NCBI GenBank assembly: GCA_007121375.1
Contig: SKLX01000187.1
Span: 1-5,636, forward strand
Source: Bacillota bacterium
Lineage (GTDB): Bacteria; Bacillota; Dethiobacteria; SKNC01
DNA length: 5,636 nucleotides
Reading direction: 5' to 3'
Positions within the stretch are counted from its first letter, which is position 1. Each line of letters begins with the position of its first letter. A model generated the notes under the pieces. That model did not search any database and was not told the DNA's origin. It worked only from the letters and a program-made list of their open reading frames with translations. Positions 1 to 5,617 of the stretch are shown here, piece after piece. A program made the position numbers and the translations under genes.

Positions 1-358
1 AGTTAACCCCTCCCTTATGGCCTGTTTTCTTTGCCAGTTCTACTCCTTCGTAACAGGCTGCAGGAGCAGGTATTTTCTTTAAAAAGATCATCTGGTACAG
101 GGAAAGCCTTAAAATATTTTTTATGATGGGATCAATTTTAGAAATTTTCCTTCCCGCCGTTTTTTCAATATACCAGTCCAGGGTTAACAGGTATCTTATC
201 ACTCCATAACTTATTTCCGTTACCAGGGCTCTATCTCGATCACCAAGGTTGGTTTTCTGGAGTTGTCCCTTTAAGGCCAGATCCAGGTAAGCTCCTTTTA
301 TATCTACCTCCCAGAGGACATTAAGGGCTGCTTCCCTGGCCTTTATATTTTTAGACAT
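1..358 (-). CDS. rsmB: 16S rRNA m5C967 methyltransferase RsmB, N-terminal part (cut by window edge)
   Basis: Only the first 119 codons lie in the window, and the gene runs off the left edge. RsmB (Sun/Fmu) methylates C967 of 16S rRNA in the cytoplasm using S-adenosylmethionine. What is visible is its N-terminal NusB-like RNA-binding domain: the opening KAREAALNVLWEV, the core RALVTEISYGVIRY at about residues 43-56 followed by LDWYIEK, then ILRLSLYQMIFLKKIP and VELAKKTGHKGGVN at the cut. These match the RsmB NusB-like fold in order. The methyltransferase domain with its catalytic cysteines is not in view, so integrity cannot be judged. I chose the ATG at 358-356 because it lies 10 bases after a GGAGG. 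A nearer ATG at 362-360 reads into a stop after three codons. The preceding gene ends 46 bases upstream with no terminator between, so it is probably the last visible gene of the same operon. Plain NusB is an unlikely alternative given the def-fmt neighbourhood. Confidence 0.88.
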   Translation of the reverse strand, partial: MSKNIKAREAALNVLWEVDIKGAYLDLALKGQLQKTNLGDRDRALVTEISYGVIRYLLTLDWYIEKTAGRKISKIDPIIKNILRLSLYQMIFLKKIPAPAACYEGVELAKKTGHKGGVN

Positions 359-368
359 ACATTTTTTA

Positions 369-373
369 CCTCC
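369..373 (-). promoter_or_regulatory. Shine-Dalgarno of rsmB
   Basis: GGAGG on the minus strand, 10 bases before the ATG at 358. It decides the start, because the closer ATG at 362-360 opens a frame of only three codons. The GAGG could pair with a CTC-containing segment about 20 bases upstream (see findings), but that stem is short. Confidence 0.7.
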
Positions 374-404
374 GTTGAATCTTCAAATTGAGGGCCGTTA
401 ATCC

Positions 405-1067
405 TTAACCAGACAACATAACCCGGGAAGCTCTCCTGGTCTGAACAAAAAACTCCCTGGGTTTTAAAGGAACAGGAAGACCTAAAATGCCCAGGGCGGC
501 CCTGGGTTTATATTTTACTCCCATAATCTGCAGATTCTGTACCTCTAGGGAGGTCGTGATAAATTTTTGAAATAATTTACCGGTAACAGGCCCAATAATC
601 TGGGCCAAAAACACGGCTACTAAAACATTCAGGAGGGTAAACATTCCCGTTTGCCACAAAAGAATCAAAAAAATAACTGATGCCATAAAATTAGCCGCTA
701 AAATGCTGGTTCCACAACGGTCATGAATGGCCATCCAGTATTCTCCCCTGCGGAGCCGGTCCAGTCCCTCCAGGGCAGCTTTTTCCAGGTGATAGGGATC
801 AACAGCCCCCTGTATAACAAAACCTTTTTCGTTAGCCAGGCCCGCCAGGCCCTGGTAACCATATTTTCTTTCTAATACATTTATAGTAGCATGTTCCAGG
901 GCATGATTTGCCCTTAAAACTTTATTAAAAGCAATTTTTATCAGTTGAAAGGGAGCAGAAATAATATTTAAAAGAGAATAAAAAGTAAAATGAAAAGGTA
1001 AAATTATTAAGCTTATTAACAGAAAAATTATTACAAACCACACAAAAAGAGCCAGAATTATCCACAT
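405..1067 (-). CDS. Small membrane protein with HxxEH and HxxCGT motifs, probable DUF6391 family
   Basis: A 220-residue protein of unknown function. It opens with a strongly hydrophobic segment (residues 2-24), probably a membrane anchor without a cleavage site. A soluble stretch of about 90 residues follows, then two more hydrophobic segments (about 121-140 and 142-162) and a basic C-terminal tail. The soluble part contains NHALEHAT (54-61), which includes an HxxEH signature (H55, E58, H59), and HDRCGT (115-120), giving H115 and C118. Such residues could bind a metal, as HxxEH does in inverted-zincin peptidases, but no other feature of those enzymes is visible. From memory the HALEHAT plus CGT pattern resembles DUF6391. 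I could not check this. The ATG is 9 bases after AGGTGA, which overlaps the stop of the DUF116 gene, so its translation is probably coupled. In related Clostridia, as I recall, this slot between the DUF116 gene and rsmB often holds a YugP-type membrane zinc peptidase, to which this protein shows no obvious sequence similarity. Confidence 0.75.
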   Translation of the reverse strand: MWIILALFVWFVIIFLLISLIILPFHFTFYSLLNIISAPFQLIKIAFNKVLRANHALEHATINVLERKYGYQGLAGLANEKGFVIQGAVDPYHLEKAALEGLDRLRRGEYWMAIHDRCGTSILAANFMASVIFLILLWQTGMFTLLNVLVAVFLAQIIGPVTGKLFQKFITTSLEVQNLQIMGVKYKPRAALGILGLPVPLKPREFFVQTRRASRVMLSG

Positions 1068-1076
1068 TTTATATTG

Positions 1077-1082
1077 TCACCT
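1077..1082 (-). promoter_or_regulatory. Shine-Dalgarno overlapping the DUF116 stop codon
   Basis: AGGTGA on the minus strand, 9 bases before the ATG at 1067. Its last three bases are the TGA stop (1079-1077) of the DUF116 gene, so ribosomes finishing one protein sit on the binding site of the next. This suggests coupled translation. Confidence 0.65.
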
Positions 1083-1829
1083 CAAAAAAAATTTGATACC
1101 TTCCTCAACCGTTTTAGTATCTGCCCGGGTATTATAACAGGGGCCATGGGGACGCTCATTGGATATACCCAGAACAGGTAGGGGGCTGGCTTCCAAAATG
1201 CCACTGCTTAAATCCCTTTCACAGGCCACGGCTATTATAGCCCTGGGCCTTAAACTTTTAATCATCTCCCGGGCCAGGGTTCCTCCTGTTACAACTTTTA
1301 CCTTAATTCCATACCTGTCAGCCAGTTCTATAAAACGACTTATGGTGCACTTACCACATTTTTGACAGTTTTCAACCTTTGAAGTTATACGGTAAGGGCA
1401 GTTTCCCGACTGTAAGCAGTGGGGCAGGAGTAACAGCAGTTCAGAAGGTTCTACCTTGATACTGCGAATTCTTACCAGGTGATTATTTAGCTCTATAAAA
1501 GAGCGTTGAATTTTATCCTGGGTAATTTTAAACACCTTACCCAGCTGAATAACAAAGGGATAAAGAAAATTTACCGTAATTCTAACTATTTTTTGCCAGG
1601 TAGGATAAAGGGGAATATTAAAAAGGGTAAGGAAAATTCCACATAAGCCCGCAAAAGCTAGGAGAGCTATCCCTATAAAAAAAACTACCAGTATTACAAA
1701 AATAATCTGGTTAAAAAAAGTTCTCTGATTAAAGGTCAGGTTCCACAGGTAATACACAAAAGAAGATATAATGACCAGGGTGACCAGGAGTAAACTTAAA
1801 AAGGTTCTTTTTTTAGTTTCTATATTCAT
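1077..1829 (-). CDS. DUF116 family cysteine-rich membrane protein
   Basis: A 250-residue protein with two N-terminal hydrophobic segments (about 10-29 and 40-70), a linker, and a cytosolic-looking C-terminal domain rich in ordered cysteines: C138, C144, the tight group C155xxC158xxC161, C203 in VACE, and C231 in GPC. The pattern CLQSGNCPYR, CQKCGKC, VACERDL and GISNERPHGPC is what I recognise as DUF116, a bacterial and archaeal family of unknown function. Seven conserved-looking cysteines suggest a metal or iron-sulfur site, which is inference. The alpha/beta pattern around VVTGGTLAREMI and RAIIAVACE suggests a Rossmann-like core. The start is the ATG at 1829, one base after the fmt stop and 9 bases after GGAGG. 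A TTG 11 codons further upstream lies inside fmt and has no comparable support. It is almost certainly co-transcribed and coupled with fmt. DUF116 genes accompany def-fmt-rsmB in several Clostridia, as I recall, but no role is established. Confidence 0.88.
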   Translation of the reverse strand: MNIETKKRTFLSLLLVTLVIISSFVYYLWNLTFNQRTFFNQIIFVILVVFFIGIALLAFAGLCGIFLTLFNIPLYPTWQKIVRITVNFLYPFVIQLGKVFKITQDKIQRSFIELNNHLVRIRSIKVEPSELLLLLPHCLQSGNCPYRITSKVENCQKCGKCTISRFIELADRYGIKVKVVTGGTLAREMIKSLRPRAIIAVACERDLSSGILEASPLPVLGISNERPHGPCYNTRADTKTVEEGIKFFLR

Positions 1830-1830
1830 A

Positions 1831-2775
1831 CTAGCGGCCCTCCAGCACCTCACCAGCGCCAATGTCTTTTCCCCTGATAAATTCTCCTGCTCTCATTCTT
1901 CTTCCACCGGAAACCTGAACATCTGTAATCAGGAGAGCCCCTTTTCCTGTGCCCACTAAAATTCCTTCCTGATCAACTTTAACTATTTCCCCAGGATTAT
2001 AAAGGCCTTCCTGGTCCACTATTCGAGAACTCCATATTTTTAACCTTTTGTTTTTCCAAAAAGTATAAGCTCCCGGCCAGGGGTTCATTCCCCTGATTTT
2101 ATTAAAAATTTCAGCTGCCGATTTTTCCCAATCAATTAACTCTTCTTCCCTTTTTAGGGGAGGGGCATAAGAAGCCTTTTCCTCCTCCTGGGACCGGGAA
2201 GGAGCCTTTCCTTCTATTACCAATTCCAGGGTCTTTACCAGCAGCTTAGAACCCTTCTCCGCTAAACGGTCATGAAGGGTCCCCACCGTATCATTATCGT
2301 CTATTTTCGTTTCCTCTTGTAAAATGATATCACCCGTATCCATTCCTTCCTCCATATACATGGTTGTTACTCCTGTAATCTCTTCACCATTCATAATAGC
2401 CCGGTGCACAGGTGCAGCGCCCCGGTACCGGGGTAACAGGGAAGCATGAACATTTATACAACCTGAAGGAGGAATCTTTAAAATATCCGGGGGAAGTATC
2501 TTACCATAAGCAACTACTACTATTATATCGGGTTTTAAGCTTTTCAGCCGGGCCGAAAAATTAGAGTCAAGGCTGGTTGGCTGTAATACTTTAAGGCCGT
2601 GCTTTAAAGCCTCTCCCTTAACGGGAGAAACTTTTATTTTGCCTCCCCGACCCCGGGGACGATCAGGTTGAGTAACCACTGCCTTTAATTGATAATTTTC
2701 TTCAAGTAAGGCCTTTAATGATGGGAGGGCAAATTCAGGAGTTCCCATAAAAATTAGATTAACTTCACTTTTCAT
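1831..2775 (-). CDS. fmt: Methionyl-tRNA formyltransferase
   Basis: Fmt transfers a formyl group from 10-formyl-tetrahydrofolate to the methionine on initiator tRNA, in the cytoplasm. At 314 residues it is the usual size (E. coli about 315). The N-terminal formyltransferase domain starts with FMGTPEFALPSLKAL (9-23). The loop QPDRPRGRGGK (36-46) corresponds to the acceptor-stem-recognising loop region. The active-site run INVHASLLPRYRGAAP (107-122) holds the catalytic N108 and H110, and MEEGMDTGDI (141-150) holds catalytic D146. The C-terminal OB-like domain covers roughly 205-310, with WPGAYTF near its start. All key residues are present and nothing is truncated. The ATG at 2775 lies 9 bases after AGGTG. 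It follows def after 62 bases, and the DUF116 gene starts one base beyond its TAG stop. Its product is the substrate source for the deformylase encoded just upstream. Confidence 0.98.
   Translation of the reverse strand: MKSEVNLIFMGTPEFALPSLKALLEENYQLKAVVTQPDRPRGRGGKIKVSPVKGEALKHGLKVLQPTSLDSNFSARLKSLKPDIIVVVAYGKILPPDILKIPPSGCINVHASLLPRYRGAAPVHRAIMNGEEITGVTTMYMEEGMDTGDIILQEETKIDDNDTVGTLHDRLAEKGSKLLVKTLELVIEGKAPSRSQEEEKASYAPPLKREEELIDWEKSAAEIFNKIRGMNPWPGAYTFWKNKRLKIWSSRIVDQEGLYNPGEIVKVDQEGILVGTGKGALLITDVQVSGGRRMRAGEFIRGKDIGAGEVLEGR
1839..1843 (-). promoter_or_regulatory. Shine-Dalgarno of the DUF116 gene, inside the end of fmt
   Basis: GGAGG on the minus strand, inside the last codons of fmt (the LEG of LEGR), 9 bases before the ATG at 1829. 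It supports the ATG at 1829 over the in-frame TTG at 1862 and indicates coupling across the fmt stop. Confidence 0.7.
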
Positions 2776-2799
2776 AACTATTCACACCTGTTTTATATC

Positions 2800-2829
2800 C
2801 TTTGTTTTAAGTATTTTAACACTTCAAAG
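2800..2829 (-). repeat. Imperfect inverted repeat (possible RNA hairpin) in the def-fmt gap
   Basis: The gap between def and fmt contains CTTTG, then AAGTGTT-AA-AATACTT (seven pairs, one of them G-U), then an AAAA bulge and CAAAG, which pairs with the opening CTTTG. It could fold into an AT-rich hairpin just upstream of the fmt ribosome binding site at 2785-2789. No T-run follows on the transcribed strand, so it does not look like an intrinsic terminator. An effect on mRNA processing or stability is possible but unproven. Confidence 0.4.
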
Positions 2830-2837
2830 TAGGTAAA

Positions 2838-3299
2838 TCAATTATCCTCTTCTAGAAACCGCACTGCCCTGTCAACTAACAAATTCCCCTCCAGGTGATC
2901 AATTTCATGTTGCAAAACCCTGGCCAACAATCCATTGGCCTCCAGCTTAATCTTTTCCCCTTCCCGGTTAAAGGCTTCTACCACCACCCGGGTTGCCCGG
3001 GGAACCTCCCCCAGTATACCGGGAAAACTCAAGCATCCTTCTATTTCTACTTCCTTCCCTTCCTGATCAATTATTTCAGGGTTAATCAATTCTAACAGGT
3101 TTCCATCCTGTATATCTATAACTACCAGGCGTTTAGGGACTCCAATTTGATTGGCAGCCAGGCCAATGCCCTCCTTACTGTACATGGTTTCTGCCATATC
3201 TTCCAATATATTTATGATATTAGGCGTTATTTCTTTAACCTGGCTGGCTTTTTCCTTTAAAATTTCATCATTTCCTTTTCTTATCATTCTGATAGCCAT
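2838..3299 (-). CDS. def: Peptide deformylase
   Basis: Def removes the N-formyl group from the starting methionine of new proteins as they leave the ribosome. It is a metal enzyme, usually iron or zinc. The protein has 153 residues, typical of the compact bacterial type. All three signature motifs are intact: GIGLAANQ (44-51, with Q51 shaping the active site), EGCLS (87-91, with metal ligand C89) and HEIDH (131-135, with ligands H131 and H135 and catalytic E132). Strand segments such as LVVIDIQ and LINPEII fit the fold. The ATG at 3299 follows a strong GGAGGGGTGA site (3315-3306) that begins one base after the priA stop, and the two genes are only 17 bases apart, so co-transcription is near certain. 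Fmt, the enzyme that creates its substrate group, is the next gene. Confidence 0.98.
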   Translation of the reverse strand: MAIRMIRKGNDEILKEKASQVKEITPNIINILEDMAETMYSKEGIGLAANQIGVPKRLVVIDIQDGNLLELINPEIIDQEGKEVEIEGCLSFPGILGEVPRATRVVVEAFNREGEKIKLEANGLLARVLQHEIDHLEGNLLVDRAVRFLEEDN

Positions 3300-3316
3300 T
3301 GTCTCTCACCCCTCCA

Positions 3317-5560
3317 TTAAAGCATGTTTACTGGATTGACATCCATAATAACTCTTACATCTTTACCCTTAAACTCTTTATTAATTACATCCAGTATTTT
3401 CTCTCCCCTGCTGCATATCCCTTCTAAATCATCAGTCTTTATTACCAGGTGCCAGCGGAACTTATCCTTTATCCGGCTTAAAGGACAGGGGCCAGGCCCT
3501 AAAACTTCTCCCTTAAAATCTGGTAGTTCCATCTCTAACTCGTTTTCAAACCTGACTGCTATTTTGGACAAAAGCTCTTCCTCCCTTCCGGAAAAAAGGA
3601 CCCTTACTAAAAAGGAAAAGGGAGGATATTGAAAATCTTTTCTGAGGGATATTTCCTCCTGATAAAAACTAAGGTAATCGTGCTTTATAACATTTTCAAT
3701 ACTGTAATGATCAGGGGTAAAAGTCTGTACCAGAACTCTTCCCCCCAGGGAGCTGCGACCCGTTCTGCCTGCTACCTGGGTTAATAGCTGAAAGGTCCTT
3801 TCACCTCCCCTAAAATCCGGAAAATTTAAAGATGTGTCTGCCAGTATTACCCCCACCAGAGTAACCCGGGGGAAATCAAACCCTTTTGCTACCATCTGAG
3901 TTCCTATAAGAATATCGGCTTTACCCTTCTTAAAGGCTTTAAAAATATCCTGATGGGATTTTTTCCCCCGGGTAGTATCCATATCCATACGCAGTACCCG
4001 GGCACCAGGAAACAATTTTTTTACTTCCCTTTCCACCCTCTGGGTTCCTAATCCCATAAAACGCATGAAGTATCCCTGGCAGTTGGGGCAAACCCGGGGA
4101 ACTTTTCCCTCAAACTGGCAATAATGACATTTTAAAAGGTCATCGCTTATGTGATAAGTTAAAGTAATGCTGCAGTTGGGACAGCGAATAACATGACCAC
4201 ATTCTTTACAAAGGGTAAAAGAGGCAAAGCCCCTGCGGTTTAAGAATAGTATCGCCTGCTGTTTCTTCTCCAGGCATTCTTTTATACCCCAGTATAGCTC
4301 TCTACTGAAAAGATTCTTGTTGCCCTGGGCGGCTTCTTCCTTTAAATCTATTATTTTTACGGAAGGAAGGGGCCTTTCTTCTACTCTGCTGTCCATGGTA
4401 ACTAATATATTATTTCCTTCCCGGGCCTGGTAATAAGATTCAACAGATGGAGTTGCGCTTCCCAAAATAAGGGAGCAGTTGTTTACCATGCTTCTCCTCC
4501 TGGCCACCTCCCGGGCATCATAACGGGGGCTTTCTCCCTGTTTATAAGTGGTTTCATGCTCTTCATCTATTATAATGATTCCCAGCTTAGAAAAGGGGGC
4601 AAACACAGCTGAACGGGGGCCTACCACTATCTTCACTTCACCCTCAAGTATTTTGCACCACTGATCATATCTCTCCCCCTGGGAAAGCTGGCTGTGGAGT
4701 ACCGTTACCAGGGGACCAAACCTTCCCCTGAACCAGGCTATCATCTGGGGGGTTAAAGATATTTCCGGAACCATAACCAGGGCTTCCTGACCCTTATTAA
4801 TAACTTCCTCAATGGCCTGGAGATAAACCTCCGTTTTCCCGCTGCCTGTTACTCCGTGAAGAAGTACAGAGGGAGGACTTCCTCCTTTCCCTCCCTGAAG
4901 GGAATTTTTAATAATTTTTAACGCTTTGTCCTGCTCTTGATTTAAAAATAAAGGTTTAGAAACACCGTATAATTTTTCATCAAAAGGCTCCCTGCTCACC
5001 CTTTCCCGGCTAATTTCTACCAGGTCTTTATTCTTTAAGGCGTTTACCGTTTGGTGACTGGCCCCGGATATTTTTAGTAATTCCTTCAAAGCCATTTGTT
5101 TTTTCCCCAGCAATATATTCAATATTTCCATCTGCCGGGGAGCTTTCCCCTGCATTTCTTCCATAGAGGAAAGAATCTCTTCCCTGGTTCCTTTAAGATT
5201 TACGTATTTAACTTCTTTTGCCTTTATTTTAGCATAAAAGGAAGGGAGTATGGCCCTTAATACTTCCCCCAGGGGACAGATGTAATAAGATGAAATCCAG
5301 TAGGCTAGTTCTAAAAGTTCTTCCGTCATTAAAGGAAAGGAATCAATAACCTGGATTATTTCCTTTACCTCTTTTACCTGGGGGACTTCATCAAAACCCG
5401 TTACAAAACCCGTTATTTTTCTTCCTCCAAAAGGAACTAACACCCGCATTCCCTTTTTAAGAATAGATTTTTTGTCCCCGGGGACCAGGTAATGAAAATA
5501 CCTGCTGCTGACTTCCCGAGAGGGAAGGTCAACTACTACTCGAGCGTATTTTTCCTCCAT
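3317..5560 (-). CDS. priA: Primosomal replication restart helicase PriA
   Basis: PriA recognises stalled replication forks, unwinds DNA 3' to 5' and reloads the replicative helicase. With the start chosen it has 747 residues, within the family range. Visible in order: an N-terminal 3'-DNA-binding domain (YARVVVDLPSREV at about 5-17, HYLVPG), a winged-helix segment (about 140-185), helicase Walker A GVTGSGKT (236-243), the DEEH box (332-335), GSATP (367-371), GTQMVAKGFDFP (553-564), and QVAGRTGR (595-602, where RAGR is more usual). Eight cysteines bind two zinc ions: pairs at 451/454, 460/463, 478/481 and 491/494. The C-terminal domain ends in DVNP. I chose the ATG at 5560 because family members begin at about this point and AAGGA lies 7 bases upstream. 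The same frame is open to a TTG at 5605 (762 residues) and includes a GTG at 5584, but the added residues do not resemble PriA. The gene is intact and heads the block. Confidence 0.96.
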   Translation of the reverse strand: MEEKYARVVVDLPSREVSSRYFHYLVPGDKKSILKKGMRVLVPFGGRKITGFVTGFDEVPQVKEVKEIIQVIDSFPLMTEELLELAYWISSYYICPLGEVLRAILPSFYAKIKAKEVKYVNLKGTREEILSSMEEMQGKAPRQMEILNILLGKKQMALKELLKISGASHQTVNALKNKDLVEISRERVSREPFDEKLYGVSKPLFLNQEQDKALKIIKNSLQGGKGGSPPSVLLHGVTGSGKTEVYLQAIEEVINKGQEALVMVPEISLTPQMIAWFRGRFGPLVTVLHSQLSQGERYDQWCKILEGEVKIVVGPRSAVFAPFSKLGIIIIDEEHETTYKQGESPRYDAREVARRRSMVNNCSLILGSATPSVESYYQAREGNNILVTMDSRVEERPLPSVKIIDLKEEAAQGNKNLFSRELYWGIKECLEKKQQAILFLNRRGFASFTLCKECGHVIRCPNCSITLTYHISDDLLKCHYCQFEGKVPRVCPNCQGYFMRFMGLGTQRVEREVKKLFPGARVLRMDMDTTRGKKSHQDIFKAFKKGKADILIGTQMVAKGFDFPRVTLVGVILADTSLNFPDFRGGERTFQLLTQVAGRTGRSSLGGRVLVQTFTPDHYSIENVIKHDYLSFYQEEISLRKDFQYPPFSFLVRVLFSGREEELLSKIAVRFENELEMELPDFKGEVLGPGPCPLSRIKDKFRWHLVIKTDDLEGICSRGEKILDVINKEFKGKDVRVIMDVNPVNML

Positions 5561-5567
5561 ATCATCT

Positions 5568-5575
5568 TCCTTCCT
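5568..5575 (-). promoter_or_regulatory. Shine-Dalgarno of priA
   Basis: AGGAAGGA on the minus strand. Its AAGGA part ends 7 bases before the ATG at 5560. It favours the ATG start over the in-frame TTG at 5605 and GTG at 5584. The GTG is 14 bases after a separate GGAGG (5603-5599), a poor spacing. Confidence 0.55.
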
Positions 5576-5588
5576 GCAGCCCACCGGT

Positions 5589-5617
5589 ATTATAATTTCC
5601 TCCAAGGAAATCTTTAA
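5589..5617 (-). promoter_or_regulatory. Possible sigma-A promoter for priA and the downstream operon
   Basis: On the minus strand TTAAAG (5617-5612) is followed after exactly 17 bases by a perfect -10 box TATAAT (5594-5589). The -35 box matches only three of six consensus positions (TTGACA). A start about seven bases after the -10 box, near 5582, would leave a short leader that includes the priA ribosome binding site and ATG. This is a motif match in AT-rich DNA and may be chance. Confidence 0.35.
5595..5611 (-). repeat. 17-bp dyad (7-3-7 inverted repeat) in the promoter spacer upstream of priA
   Basis: Minus strand ATTTCCT-TGG-AGGAAAT is a perfect seven-base inverted repeat around three bases. 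It fills exactly the 17-base spacer between the candidate -35 and -10 boxes, the place where an operator would block polymerase. It could instead form a small RNA hairpin in a read-through transcript. It is not followed by a T-run, so a classical terminator is unlikely. Confidence 0.5.

Noticed and set aside
375..386. Intrinsic terminator before rsmB
   Set aside because: The TTGA/TCAA stem is only four pairs, AT-rich and not followed by a T-run on the transcribed strand.
1159..1365. Plus-strand open frame of 68 codons
   Set aside because: It lies wholly opposite the DUF116 coding sequence, has no recognisable protein family and reflects the base pattern of the opposite strand.
1830..1862. 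TTG start at 1862 for the DUF116 gene (11 extra residues)
   Set aside because: It would overlap fmt by 32 bases, and the ATG at 1829 has a GGAGG at ideal spacing directly before it.
1771..1959. Plus-strand open frame of 62 codons
   Set aside because: It is antisense across the DUF116-fmt junction, where both minus-strand genes are clearly real, and has no family resemblance.
2785..2820. Internal promoter for fmt (TATAAA at 2797-2792)
   Set aside because: The -35 match is weak (GTTAAA), and the implied transcript start near 2785 would leave out most of the fmt ribosome binding site.
2895..3339. Two plus-strand open frames (2895-3095 and 3151-3339)
   Set aside because: Both are antisense to def, whose three deformylase motifs are intact. 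Neither shows a recognisable domain.
3324..3632. Plus-strand open frame of 102 codons
   Set aside because: Antisense to the conserved C-terminal domain of priA. The low-complexity Ser/Leu-rich translation is typical of an antisense frame.
5561..5605. TTG start at 5605 for priA (15 extra residues)
   Set aside because: The extra residues do not resemble the start of PriA proteins, whereas the ATG at 5560 is followed by the typical YARVVVDLPSREV opening and has its own ribosome binding site.
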